64,000 bases of DNA from Rhineura floridana (taxonomy: Eukaryota > Chordata > Lepidosauria > Squamata > Rhineuridae): the NCBI RefSeq assembly GCF_030035675.1, contig NC_084489.1, forward strand, positions 18,203,001-18,267,000. Reading direction: 5' to 3'. Both the position numbers and the translations under genes were made by a program. Of this stretch, positions 1 to 25,069 are shown piece after piece. Position 1 is the stretch's first letter. Each line of letters begins with the position of its first letter. The notes under the pieces were generated by a model that saw nothing but the letters and a program-made list of their open reading frames with translations, did not search any database and had not been told where the DNA came from.

Positions 1-61
1 ACCAATGAAATGCACAGGAAAACACAGATGAAGGTGCCATCCGGAAGCATATTATTAGTGC

Positions 62-620
62 CCACTAATATATGGATTACTGCTATGAGTTCTATGTGGG
101 GCTGCCTTTGAAGACCATTCAGAAACTTCAGATACTGCAGAATTCAGTGGCCTAATTGTTGACTAGAAGTAGGAGGTTTGATCATAAAACACCAATCCTG
201 GCCCAACTGCATTGGCTGCCAATTAGTTCCCAATCTCAATTCCTAGTACCCTGCATTCATTATCTGAGGCCCATCTTTGTGTTCCCCCTCCAAGGAAGGT
301 GCAGAGAGCGGCAACATGAGATTGCCCCTTCTATGTAGTGGCTCCCCAACTGTGGAATGCTCTCCCCAGAGATATACACTTAGCGCCATCGCTATCAGTC
401 TTTAGGCACAAGGTGAAGACATTTTTATTCATTCAGGCGTTTTACTCTTAATTGGTGTTCATATTTTAGTTGGGTGGAGTAAGATGTGTCTTTTTTATGT
501 TATTATAGCATGAGCACTTTTAGTTAACAATGTTCTTTTATCTTTTGGTATGATATGCTTTTTTAAAAATTGTAAGTCACTCTGAGCCAAAAGATTTGTA
601 GTAAGCGACAAAGCAAATAA
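62..620 (+). mobile_element. L2 LINE, 3' end
   Basis: Decayed L2 open-frame end: the reading LAQLHWLPISSQSQF matches the conserved L2 C-terminal LHWLPV motif, then LWNALPR-like text near 350-380, then a short 3' UTR ending near GCAAATAAATA. Confidence 0.7.
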
Positions 621-1561
621 ATACTATGCAGTTCCCCACAGCTGCAAATGCAGCAATGCTTGTATGGTGTTGTGCATGAGTGAATGCGCATAAGGAACAA
701 ATGTGCTTTAGGTAAGACAAATGCATGGTCAAATCTAGTCATTATATGGAAGATACTTTGGCTTTTTTGATGCATTTCTACTACTAGAATGGGCTCTTTT
801 CCAGCATGATATTCAAATAAAATTAAGAATACAATCTAGAATGTTTCTCAGATATCTGTCATTGTAAACTATTCTGCTGTACTGCACTGGCCTTTTTGTT
901 TGTAACTGATCTAACACTTGTATTCCACTCAGGAAGTCCACATATGCTCCAATGCACACATTGAGCTGTTGTGTTCACAGTAATTAATTTCAATGTGTGT
1001 GCGTGCATGCACGGAGATAAACCATGTGCTTAAGAACAGCATGGGCATATGTCTTTGCTTCCTCCACCTATATGATGAGAGCAATTAATGCTGGTGCAGA
1101 GCTTCATGTGTACATTTGAGTTTCTGTATTCATAAGAAATCACTGTGTTAGGGTACTACAAGCAACATAAGCTGAATGTTGGATGCCTGTCAGTTAAGAA
1201 ATTCAGGTGGTCTAAGAATGCTTATGTAAGAAGCAATTGTCCCTGTACCATTTATGTTGATAAGCGCATGAGCATGAAGTATGTTGTAGTTCTGGGGCAT
1301 ACACACCTTCCTGACAATTCAAGAAAACGACAGAAGGTACGATAAAGTTGTGGCCTCTACATTTTTGCCCTCCCAACCATCTGCTAGGAATGAATGACAC
1401 TGGAAGAGGGATGTGACAAAACAGCATGAGAACCATATGAACAAGTTAGGACATGGCGGATCCCCAGTGTAGCCAGCTGGGTCCCGGCTCATCTCATCTC
1501 AGCTGGAGATACTGCAGCTTAGGCTGGCATAATTTACACTAGCATAAGGGAGCAGATTAAA
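621..1561. other. No gene recognised
   Basis: AT-rich sequence without coding-like frames. The short open frames show no family signature. I see nothing specific here. Confidence 0.5.
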
Positions 1562-1840
1562 CCAGAACTATCACTAGAAGCTAAAATGATGAAACTGAGG
1601 TTATCATACTTCAGACACGCAATGAGAAGATTTGATTCACTAGAAAAGACAATTAATGCTGGGGAAAACAGAAGGGAGTAGAAAAAGAGGAAGACCAAAC
1701 AAGAGATGGATTGATCCCATTAAGGAAGCCACAGACCTGAATTTAGAAGATCTGAACAGGGAGACTTATAACAGATGCTATTGGAGGTTGCTGATTCATA
1801 GGGTCACTATCTGTCGTAATCGACTTGAAGGCATATAACA
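1562..1840 (+). mobile_element. Bov-B (RTE) LINE, 3' end
   Basis: Encodes the Bov-B reverse transcriptase C-terminus, reading GSRKRGRPNKRWIDPIKEAT then LIHRVTICRNRLEGI, and ends with the CGACTTGAAGGCAT tail shared with Sauria SINEs. Truncated at its 5' end. Confidence 0.85.
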
Positions 1841-4800
1841 AGGGAAGTGGCAGAAGCAGGACTGGAGGTGGGGACTTACGTTGGATCCTAACTCCAGCTC
1901 AGTTATGTGACCTGACAACCCTGCAGATGTTACGCCTGCTTCTATGGCTCAGAATTGCTATGTAAATTAGTTGCACTTAAGTGAAATAAAAATGAAACTA
2001 GTTGGACTTAAGTGCAACTAACTTGCTGCACAATCCTATGCTTGTCTTTTCAGAAGTAAGTTTCAGGGTATTCACTCATTCAGGTAAGAGTGTATAGGAT
2101 TACAAGCTTAGACTGGATCCAACCCAAAAGCTATGAATAAAGTAAAAGCAAACAGTCGACAATTGTATTATATAGGATGTGCAGTGCAGCAAGATGTAGA
2201 GAAATATGTGAATCAAATAAAGCTTGACAAGCATGCTTAGAAGTTCTGTTCATTCAAATGCAGGGAATGGAAGGGTCAGAACAGAAATATAATGGCTAGA
2301 ACCAACTGACTATGAAGGAATGTTGCAAGTGTCCCAGAACCTGGAATCTGTTGCAATTTTTTACTTAGTTAGCTGAAATAATGTGACTGATGAATCTTCT
2401 TCAGTGTTCTTAAGTTAGGGGGCACTGGGGAGAGCCTCTAATTTTAGTTCTCATCCTGCTCCCTCATCCTTCTTAACTTCTTAAAGTCAATATAAACTTG
2501 TTTTGTTGTTGTTTTGAGATGAAGGAGGGAGACAACAAAAGACTGGGGATCATTTTTTTTTGAGCTTTCAACAGTTCCTGATTGCCTGGGCAGAGAGAAT
2601 AATGAGATATATATCTCAATCTTTGGTAAGCTGCAATCACTTGTTCTGTCCCTCTCACAGAATTATGGGTTGCATAAAATGGGATAACTCATGTACTTCA
2701 GAGCTTCTTCAAGGAAGAGTGGGAGTTGAACACAATGTGCAATGAATGAATGAGTAAAATCATTCTGGCTGCCCCCACATCCAATTTCCATCCATGCTTT
2801 TGTGGAATTGTGCACCACAATGAAAATAAGTTCCAGTATTACCTGTGGACAAGGAGGATTAATTGTGTCATCCACACTTTTTTCAGAGTACACCAGTTTA
2901 AATGTCAGTCACGTTGGAATACATTTTCAGTAATTCCATAGAAAATAAGAATGATAATCCTTACAGGATTTTCTATTTTTACAGGATGTAAGATTTTAAA
3001 TGTCTCTGTAATAAATCAAATTACCAAAAGAAAAATGATGGATGATTGTTTTGTGTTTCATTATGTGTTGCTGACGGAAACAGAGTGATAGTTCCTAACT
3101 GTGGCCTTGACTAAACAACCAGCTACACAAGTTGTATAAATAGTGGCCAGAAATCCAAGAGAGACATAGGCTGCAAGTTGAAGCACACTTACCTGGGAGT
3201 AAGTCCCATTGAACTCAGTGGGGCTAATTTTGGAGTACATGTGCATACGATAGTGCTGTAAGAATTCTTTACTCTGCACTGGATCATGGCCCATATGTTT
3301 GCTGATGAAATGCATGGCTTTATGCATTGAAAGTGTTTTATGATATACCCCAATTCAACTTTAATATTAGTGTAGTGTTTTTAAATAATACCATGCAATG
3401 ACAATATTTTCAATATTGGTTGATTTCCCAGTTGTTGGTTATAGAACGGGCATAAAACTGCAGTCCTAAACATGTCCACTGAGAAGTAAGCCCCACTGAA
3501 TTAAATTAGACTTACTCCCAGGAAAACGTGTACATGGTAACCTACATCTGATTTACTGTATTTGGGGAACTCCATACGACACAATGGAAGCCATATGCCT
3601 GGATATGGCTCTGGATTGTGGCCAACATACAAAGCTGGTATGAAATCATACTTGGTAAATTAATTCAAATTTGTTCTGCTATTAAACAGGAAATTCTTTG
3701 AGCTTTAAATTAAGATACCAAATCAGAACAGCAATTCTGCAGTTTCCTTGAATGAAATGATTCTAACTAAAACTCTAATATTATGTTCCAGCAATGAGAA
3801 CATCAAAAGTAAATAGAATGTTATTTTGCACAAATTGTACAGTATTCTTGGATGAAATTCATTATCTTTATTACTCATAAAAAGGCCAAAGATATACACA
3901 AAGAGGTAGCTTTTGAAGAAAATGTAAATAAATTATCAAGAAGGGGAAATTGCTGTGTTTGCGTATGTTGTGTGTTTTCAACAAAACCAAAACAAAATGT
4001 TTGTGGAGGAAATACCAGTCTTTCTTTGGAATCTGTGTTCAAAAAGAAATCAAGCAGCGTTATGATTAGATGGTCAGCTAGTTCTATTTAGAATCCTGTA
4101 CCCAGGATGCTGCTTCTATATGTGTTTACATAATAAAAGCTATTGATAAAAATATACTCATGTAAAATGTGACTGAAAATGATTTTAGTAAGACGATTGC
4201 ATTTGCCCCATCAGCTCCCCCAACCCTGATGTTCAACTGATTTTACCAAGCTGCAGTGATGGGTAAGACCATAAGAGAATGAATGCATATCTTTGAGGTT
4301 AGGAAAGGAAAAAAGGAAAGGAGAAGTTACTTAGTCGAGTGGTTTTCAAATTGCGTTATAGCTTGGTGAGGGGTAAGGTGACCAAACAAACCCTGGTTAA
4401 GGAAGAGTGATGGATTTACACGTAACACCAAGCCATAGTTAAAATAAACTGAGGTTCAAACAACAAAAGATTGGTTCATATTGTGGTTTGCTTGCAGTAA
4501 ACACACCATTGCTAATCTGCTGAGCAGGGCTTGGATGATCAAACAATCTGTGGTTAATAAACCATGGCTTACAGTATGTGCTAACTATACCAGTTATGGT
4601 GGACAGACTGCCCTAAAAGATCATGTTACAATGCACAGCTACAGGAGTAGAAAGCTGTGTGCTTTGTCTCTCACACAGGCTCCCCCCACCTGCTTGTCTT
4701 GTCTGTCTCACACACACACAATCATCCAAATGCAGATAGACACACAACTCCCCCCTCCCCCAACTGTACAATCTACAATGTACCAGGGTTCATTGGTAGA

Positions 4801-6579
4801 GAAATCAATGTGGAAATTGTTCTCTGGTGTATGAAAAATGTATCAACACAGGCAGAAATCTCATTTGTGCACCTGCTTCATCAGATGCAGAGTCACCTGG
4901 AGGCAAAATGTTTCTTTTCACAAGTCTAATTCACACTGGCATGCATGTTGCTTTGTATTTTTATATTTATTACTGTATGTTTGATGAAGAGCAGCTAAAT
5001 GTGTGAACCGACTCCACTGAAAAAGATTGTGTACAAGGTGATATTAAAGTACTATCTGTAATGGCCCATTCACACATGCAAATCATCAAATTATAAGTGT
5101 AGATGTGTGAACCAGACCAAGGACCTTTGGGCTGCATAACCACAGCAATTCACATGTAGGGGGAAATGTGTTGTTTCTCATGAGTTACATCTTCAGAAAC
5201 ATATGTACTTATGATACCTCTCACACTCACATTCTACAATGGCAATTAAAATGCTATTTGAGAAAAATGTAGAATATTCCCAGATACAAAATATTGCTCT
5301 TGCTTCTTGATAATTTTTCTGGATGATCATTTTTGTTATTGTTTTGTTGATCGATTGATTCATACCAATCACACTCATACCACATGTTCAATGGTGACTG
5401 TCATTACATGTTTCACAATATTAGTTTCACTTTTAAAGTATTCTGCTACAGTACATCATAACATCTATGGTCTGCTACTCCAGATTTTCTGGCAAGGAAT
5501 CTTTCACCATTTGTGGTTTTCTTGAGCACTTACAAATAATGGTATATGATTATATTTATTGCACTGTGGAATGTCACGATCAGTATGTGTGTTTCTCCCA
5601 TGGGAAGCCACAAAGGAAAGATATTAGCTAACATTAAAAGGCAAATTAAATACTGCATTCAAACATGTATATATTTTAATATAAACTATAACTTCTTTGA
5701 AGTTAACTGGTAAATATGCCACATTAACCATTTGTTGTGTAGATGTACTCAAATGCTGCATCAAAGTGAATAGCAGAATACATCTGAGGGGGAAGGGAAA
5801 CAAATTAAGGCTTAAGCATAATTGTATATACATCCTAATCTAACAATTGGATTTTTACTTAAAGTTCAGAAAGTACACATTTGGTTCCTGAAACTTAACC
5901 GATTCCAAAGGGAGAAGAGAGGTGAAAGGTGTTAAACACCAGGTGGGATGGGCTGAGGCAATGAAAAACCACCTCCTTATTTAAAAGCTCTCTGTTTGTT
6001 TTAATACTTTGACTCTGGGCACTGAAGACAGTTGAGATACAGAATGCTGGCTTGCTGAGATGTGAGCTGTGATTTACAAAACTCCTTAGATGATTCCTTG
6101 GCTTTTCTTTAGCATGTAGCTTAAAATTCCCCACACTAGGTCATTCAGCCCTCAAGCCACCAGAAAAATGAAGTTGCTGTTTAAAGGATGGCAGAAAACC
6201 AAGAGTTCAGACAGTTGCTATGAAGGATTAGTTGTGGGTTTTTCTCACTGCCCTGCTACAAACTGCATCACAGCTCTATGTTCAAACGTTATTAAATGAG
6301 AATGTTTCTCTGGCACCATCTGTTTCTCTCTACAATTTATGCACGCGTACACTCTCTCTCTCTCTCTCTCTCTTACAGCATACATTAAAACTTAAAACAC
6401 ATTTCCATCATAAACAACACTTTAACTGTTTAGGCTCAATTTAGCCACAATAAATATTACAGAGGTACTGCTGATCACATAGTCCCTTATTTTCATCCCT
6501 CTCAGCTATAACTTACACAAAATGGATGCCTCCAGCAGTATCCCCAATCTCTGATGGAGCAGTTGGACACTCTAAGTCC
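1841..6579. other. Intergenic, scattered repeat copies
   Basis: No gene. Copies of an unnamed dispersed family with GGGAGTAAG and AATCCTAT inverted ends are at 2028-2105, 3180-3270 and 3455-3545. A CCATGGTT-rich repeat lies at 4371-4575, and a (CT)n run at 6353-6372. If synteny with human holds, the 3' end of SUSD5 (plus strand) could be near or left of here, but I find no SUSD5 coding sequence. Confidence 0.4.
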
Positions 6580-7065
6580 AGCTTATAAAGGAAATTGTCA
6601 TCAGCTGCCAATTAGCTAAAGACTAAGTTCAAGGTGCTGGATTTGGTGTATAAAGCCTTGGACAGCTCAGGACCAGGATACCTGAAAGATTGCCTCACCT
6701 GTTATATACCCAGTTGATCACTCTGCTCTGCAGGTGAGGGCCTCCTGCAAATATCATCTCAGCAAGAAGTATGTTCTGCACAACACAGGAATTGGACCTT
6801 TAGTGTTATTGCACCTACCCTTTGGAATTCACTCCCTTTAAATATTGGGCAGGCACAGTCAATGTTGTTTTTTTGGTGCCTACTGAAGACCTTCCTCTGT
6901 CAACAAACCTTTTAAGAAGATACCTTTACCCTACTCTGCATCTGTATTGGAACTGTTTTTCAGATGTTTTTAAACATGTTTTTAATGTTTAATCACTTGT
7001 TATTTGCTGCCCAGGGCTCCTTTTGGGAGAAAGGGCAGGATATAAATTTAATAATAAGTAAATCA
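6580..7065 (+). mobile_element. L2 LINE, 3' end
   Basis: Reads FKVLDLVYKALDSSGPGYL, then FSVIAPTLWNSLPLN, then LLKTFL: the classic L2 C-terminus. Ends with the CCCAGGGCTCC...GGGCAGGATATAAAT 3' end and a TAATAA-rich tail. It identifies the many short tails of this kind in the window as L2-type. Confidence 0.85.
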
Positions 7066-7344
7066 GCTACTGCATCCCAAGCAGACACTAGTGTAAGCAT
7101 GCAGGATTAGGGTGGCAATGGGTTTAAGTTCTCAGCTATCCTGTGGATTAACATTATGTTTTTAAGGTTCTTCAGCAATCATGAGGCTATCCAGTCTGCT
7201 TTACCTATCATGCAGTTATTGCCCTAGGTCTTATTAAAAAGCTAATCTAGTTGTAGTTTTTCTGTGCATAGATCACTAGTGGGATAGAGAACTGCTTGGA
7301 AATGAGAACTGTTTGTGCAGTTCTTTTCTCAGATCTGACAACTG

Positions 7345-7478
7345 ATATAGGCCCTATTCAACAGGGATCTTTCCAAATACTGCTACCTGAAATCTTTTAA
7401 ACCAGAGATGCCAGGGATTGAACCTGGAACTTTCTGCATGCAAATCATATGTTCACCCCACCAAAGCTACGGCCCTTC
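7345..7478 (-). mobile_element. tRNA-Ala-like SINE
   Basis: On the minus strand it reads GGGCCGTAGCTTTGGTGG then TTTGCATGCAGAA then GGTTCAATCCCTGGCATC, a tRNA-Ala-like A and B box head. A second copy of the same family is at 60125-60312. Confidence 0.6.
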
Positions 7479-8019
7479 TAAAAGGGTGACTTGCCTGCTT
7501 TGTTTGTGTTCTGTTGGATCAGAACCCTTGGGTTGAAGCTAATTCTACCAGCTTGTGCTTTAAGATTTTTCACCAAGACTACAGTCACACTAAATACAAA
7601 CTGAACAGATAAATCACAGCTAGTCATCAACACTTGTATATTGTAAAAAAATAACTGCTAAAGAATTATTTAAGGCACTTTATTGTTTCAGACAGTGGCA
7701 CTTTGATTGCCCATATCAGAATCAGGAAAATATAGCACCAACCTCCAAATGAACAGTGATAAAAAATAATAAAACAGTATTCCTACTATAGACAACTCAC
7801 AGTCTCTAGATTACAGATGAAACCAAACCGCAGAACAAGAGAAAGCCAGTTAATAAAAATTAAATGACAGGCATGGTACCCTCTCTCCTGAAAAGCCACC
7901 TACCATAAACATCAATGTTTTGAAAGGTGAACCGAATTAAGAGAAGTCTGCAAATCTTTAGGAATCTCAGTGACTCTTCCCCTAAAGACCAAAGGGTACC
8001 AAGATCCTAAACAGTTATT

Positions 8020-8185
8020 TATTTATTAAGTACATTTATATCACGCCTTTCCTCAAAAGAGCTTTAAACAGACAACATGGCCCTCCCTTATATCTCACTG
8101 CAAGAATTGTAAGTTTCACAACAGTGTTGTTATGGTGCACTAGTGGAGCAGTTCAGGTAGCCAGTACCCTCCCCATGAGCAAATA
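8020..8185 (-). mobile_element. SINE/L2-tail fragment
   Basis: Begins with a TATTTATTTATT tail, then TTTATATCACGCCTTTCCTC, then CTCACTG...GTTGTTATGG: the reverse of a tRNA-headed SINE with an L2-like 3' end. Confidence 0.5.
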
Positions 8186-8619
8186 TTCAACAGGTGAAGC
8201 TTATTTCCTCACTGCATTTAAATGCCAGGAAAAATTTCGCCTGCTGAATTTTGCAGTGACTACTGGTACAGGACCCGTGTCAGAAAAACTGTTGGAAACT
8301 CTAGCAGGAGCCACCAACAGATGATGAAAATTTACTAACTTTCTGATGCAATATGTCTTACAACAGTAACTAGATATGGGAGTTTTACTGGAGTGGGGGC
8401 TGAGCCCTTAATGCTATAGGAACACACATAGAAATGAGAACTGCTATTTAGCATGTCAGATAGTCTGCATTCAGGGCAATATCCAGTGTTAGCTATACTC
8501 AGTGTAGTTTCGCTAAAATTAATAGACTAAGTGGATCTGTACATTTCAAGGGGTCTACTCCGGGTATGACTTAGTTGGATATCTCCCTCAGTCTCCAGCT
8601 GTGGTGTACACATCTTGTG

Positions 8620-8856
8620 GAATGGATATCTAGCAGGTGCCAACGGTACAGATATTTTGTTGGCTAGTAAAAACTTACATCTTCACTCAGGACTTCCTTT
8701 GATATACTAGTTTTTATTGCTCCTTACATATGACATTTTATACTATATTTGTGTTTAATGTGTTTTAGTGGATTAAGTTATTATGTCTTACACCACCTTG
8801 ACAACCTTTGTTTTAAAGGCAGTATATAAATGACTTTAATAAATAATAAAGACAGC
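8620..8856 (+). mobile_element. L2 LINE, 3' end
   Basis: TTCACTCAGGACTTCC, TTTTAGTGGATTAAG, then CACCTTGACAACC...GGCAGTATATAAAT and an AATAAATAATAAA tail, matching the L2 3' UTR pattern. Confidence 0.6.
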
Positions 8857-9008
8857 TGGTGTTACTTTAACCAGGGCATTCCATAAAGTACAGCGAAGTG
8901 ACAATTTCAACAACTGCAATTCAAAAAGTCATAAATTAATGTACTCTATTGCAACTTCAATGAAGGCACTTTTTTTCTCCTTCATTTCTTCTTTAGCATG
9001 TTCATCTA

Positions 9009-9161
9009 GGGTGGCCAGATGCAATAGAGAACAGGGCTCCTGCACCTTTAATAGTTATGTAGAAGAGAGAATTTCAGCAGGTGTAACTCGCATGATAAGC
9101 TATACCTGCTGAAATTCTTCTACACAACTATTAAAGCGTTCTCTATTGTATCTGGCTACCC
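9009..9161. mobile_element. 153-base hairpin MITE, TA target duplication
   Basis: Arms GGGTGGCCAGATGCAATAGA and its near complement ending TATCTGGCTACCC, flanked by TA on both sides (9007-9008, 9162-9163). Nearly the whole element is one inverted repeat, with the palindromic block TTTCAGCAGGTGTA...TACCTGCTGAAA inside. Confidence 0.75.
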
Positions 9162-9722
9162 TACATCCATTTCAAATATCAAAGCACAAACATAAAAAAA
9201 CTGCTTAAGCATTAAAAACTCTGACAAAAGTGTAAATAGTTAAGCGGGTGTAATGGCTGCTGAACTAACAATGTAAAACTGAGGGGAGATGGGAATGGAC
9301 CAAAAAAGAAAAAGAGCAAAGGTTCTTTCTATTTGTACCTAGGCTTTCACTAGGAAGAGCTGGTAGAATTGCCAATTAACCAGAAAAGAGGGTTGGCCTG
9401 CTCCTGTGCCTTTACAGCAGCTTGATCTGCAGAAATCAGTAGGTGAAGCCTTTCACAGCATGGAGATAAATATTATCACCTAATAATGGCTACAGATCAA
9501 CTTGCCCTTAAAAGCACAGCAATAAAGGCCAGTAAAAAAGTTGCCAACGTTGGTGTGAAATGGAAGCTAATGTTGTAACAAATTCCATGCGTACTTAAAG
9601 AAACAAAGTAAATTCACACACAAAATTACAATAAATAAGTGTTTGTACCATAACAATTAGAAGCATAAATCTGTAACATATGTTCCATATTGAAGCATCA
9701 AGGCAGTATTGTCTCTATAGGG

Positions 9723-9860
9723 CAGCCTTTCCCAACTAGGGGGCCGCCAGATGTTGTTGGACCACAACACCCATCAGCCTCAGCCAGCATTGCCAATGGT
9801 CAGGAAAGATGGGAATTGTGGCCCAACAACATCTGGTGGCCCACTAGTTGGGAAAGGCTG
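9723..9860. mobile_element. 138-base hAT-like MITE with 8-base duplication
   Basis: Inverted ends CAGCCTTTCCCAACTAG / CTAGTTGGGAAAGGCTG and a perfect 8-base target duplication CTATAGGG at 9715-9722 and 9861-9868. The 8-base duplication and CAG start suit hAT. Related, decayed halves are at 40150-40280, 48610-48705 and 58118-58210. Confidence 0.9.
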
Positions 9861-10796
9861 CTATAGGGCAACCTACCAGGATAATTCCTCCCAAACAAAT
9901 TATTGTTTGCTCTGGTGTACCTGAGTACAGAATTTGGTCCCTTAACTATAATTGATTTCCGTTACTGATTCAACAAGACTTACCATTCAAATAACTGGAC
10001 ATGTATAATTGAGGTGAGCTAGTCATGCAAGTAAAGAATCATTGGCAGGACTAAATCTGAAAGGAAATTGCTCATGCCACAATAAACCAGTATATCCAAG
10101 CAACTCTTGTTCATGGGGACAGATGCAGTGTTTCTGTACATCTGATCCATTTAAGACAGGGTGATTTTACCTATGCTAATTTCCAACAGGTCAATATAGC
10201 TAAGAAGGACCAATATGGGATCTGTTTACTAGTTTCCCAAGGTTGGCTGCAGGGCTGGGGATTATATCCCAGTAGGAAAAAGTAACTTGATTCCTAACCT
10301 AATGTAATTTTTGAAGCATATCACAGTATTTGCCATGGGCAACATGCATAAGTCTGGATTTTGGACATTATGTAAGAAAGAAGGAACCAGAAAGTAGCTT
10401 CTCTAGGGCTTGCTTCTCGCAAACTTACAAACCAGCGGACACAGCCACTTTTCTGGAATTTAACTCCATTGTAGTTTTCATTAGCAGAAGCAGAAAATGA
10501 ATTACAGCTTTTATTTTTAAAACTCAAACCCTAAAATATCCTAAGTCCCACTATCTTACCAGGGGCATATAACCAAAGCCTCAGCTAAATGCGTTAAAAT
10601 TAAAAGTACTTACCTTATAGAAAATGTTTTGGCCCTCAGACCAAAAAAGGTTGGGCACCCCTGCTTTAGATTCAGTAGGGTCACAATCTGTTTCCTCCAG
10701 GGGTCTCACTAAAGCCAATTTAATTACTTCAGAGTAATTAAGACTGATTCAAGACTTTATAAATCATGGTTTGTAAAGCTGGGACATGCATCAGGC

Positions 10797-10912
10797 AAAC
10801 TGCTCCTCCCTCCCGAGCTCCTCTACTCCTCCCTCCCTCCCTAGCTCCTCTACTCCTCCCTCCCTCCCTCCCTAGCTCCTCTACTCCTCCCTCCCTAGCT
10901 CCTCTACTCCTT
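10797..10912. repeat. Pyrimidine-rich minisatellite
   Basis: Imperfect tandem units of CTCCTCTACTCCTCCCTCCC type, about four to five copies with variable CCCT runs. Any peptide read from it is a repeat artefact. Confidence 0.85.
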
Positions 10913-11460
10913 TGGTGCAAAGACCTGGCTTGTATTAAACCAAAATTCCCTATTATGTTCTATTATGTTGAGGTAACTCTGGCTTAATGTCAATTAACAA
11001 ACAAGGGATAATAAGCCAGCATGTGATGGGAGGAAGGGAGGGACGATGGAGGGGTGCTTAGTTTATAAACAGCCATGGTTTGAATGAGTGTATGATGTGG
11101 GCCACTGCGTCAATTTTATCAGATTAAAAAATACTTAATTCTTATTTTATTTGATTACATTCTACTAATGTTTGTGCTTCTCCCAAGTTGTGATGAATTT
11201 GCTGAGCTGAATGAACAAAAAGAAGCTTGGTGATTGCTCAAAAATACCTAATGATATTTTTAAAAAACCACTTTTCAAAAAAGGAAAACCAAGTGAGTGG
11301 CATGGTGGAAAACTCACAGGATGATGCAAGTGACATCTGAGCAAGCTTGATACAGATCTGAGGTATTTCTAACTCCTGAGTAAAGGTGACACATGGAGAT
11401 GTGAAGGAGCAATGGTGGGCATTCACTTCTTAAAACTCATTTTTAAAAAGTTGTTAAGAG

Positions 11461-24573
<13,113 letters not shown>

Positions 24574-24830
24574 CCTTCCTTACTTGTAAAACCACCGGAC
24601 ACCACGTAGCAAAAGGGAGACGGGGAAAAAGTTCAGAGTCTCTCCAACCAACTCTGAGGGACCAGGCGGGGATAATAGAGGATTGACGTGTGAGAAGAGC
24701 CCTCCTCCTGGTGCGGCGTGTGGGCCGGCGGGCTGACTGGCAGGCGGCCCGTTTTCCAACGAAGCCGAGAGAATAAGCGACGGGGAGAGACAAAGAGGAG
24801 AAGCAGAGTTATACGAAGTTAGGCTTGAGA
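24574..24830 (-). promoter_or_regulatory. CRTAP: CRTAP 5' UTR / promoter region
   Basis: GC- and CpG-rich stretch immediately before the CRTAP start. It carries a GC box (GGCGGGG, 24665-24671) and a CRE-like TGACGTG (24684-24690). No TATA box is evident, as expected for a housekeeping CpG-type promoter. The transcription start is not known. Confidence 0.5.
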
Positions 24831-25069
24831 AAGAGCTGGTTCCAGCAGCAGTCTCTCTACAACTCTTTCTTCCTCAGACGCTCGGCGTCTCCCTGTGTTG
24901 GCATTCCTATCTGTGGAATATCTGTGGAGGCGATATTTTTGGAGAGAAAGAAAGCCAACAGATAACACCGTTCCAAGCTGGAGTGGCCTTTTTATGCACG
25001 CTTTCTCCATCTTATTTTTTCTCAATAAGAATTGCACCCTTTTGCTTCGGAGGAAGAGTGGGTTGATTG

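Larger units (their letters stand above)
7660..11460 (-). other. CRTAP: Probable CRTAP 3' UTR / downstream flank
   Basis: Sequence after the CRTAP stop. Poly(A) signals on the minus strand (AATAAA) can be read at 11146-11151, 10509-10514 and 7679-7684, so the transcript could end after about 0.3, 1 or 3.8 kb. Which is used cannot be told from sequence alone. The stretch also holds an L2 end, two hairpin transposons, and a pyrimidine-rich minisatellite. Confidence 0.4.

Noticed and set aside
10738-10987. Arg/Gly/Glu-rich and Pro/Leu-rich small proteins
   Set aside because: Translations of a pyrimidine-rich minisatellite in both directions.
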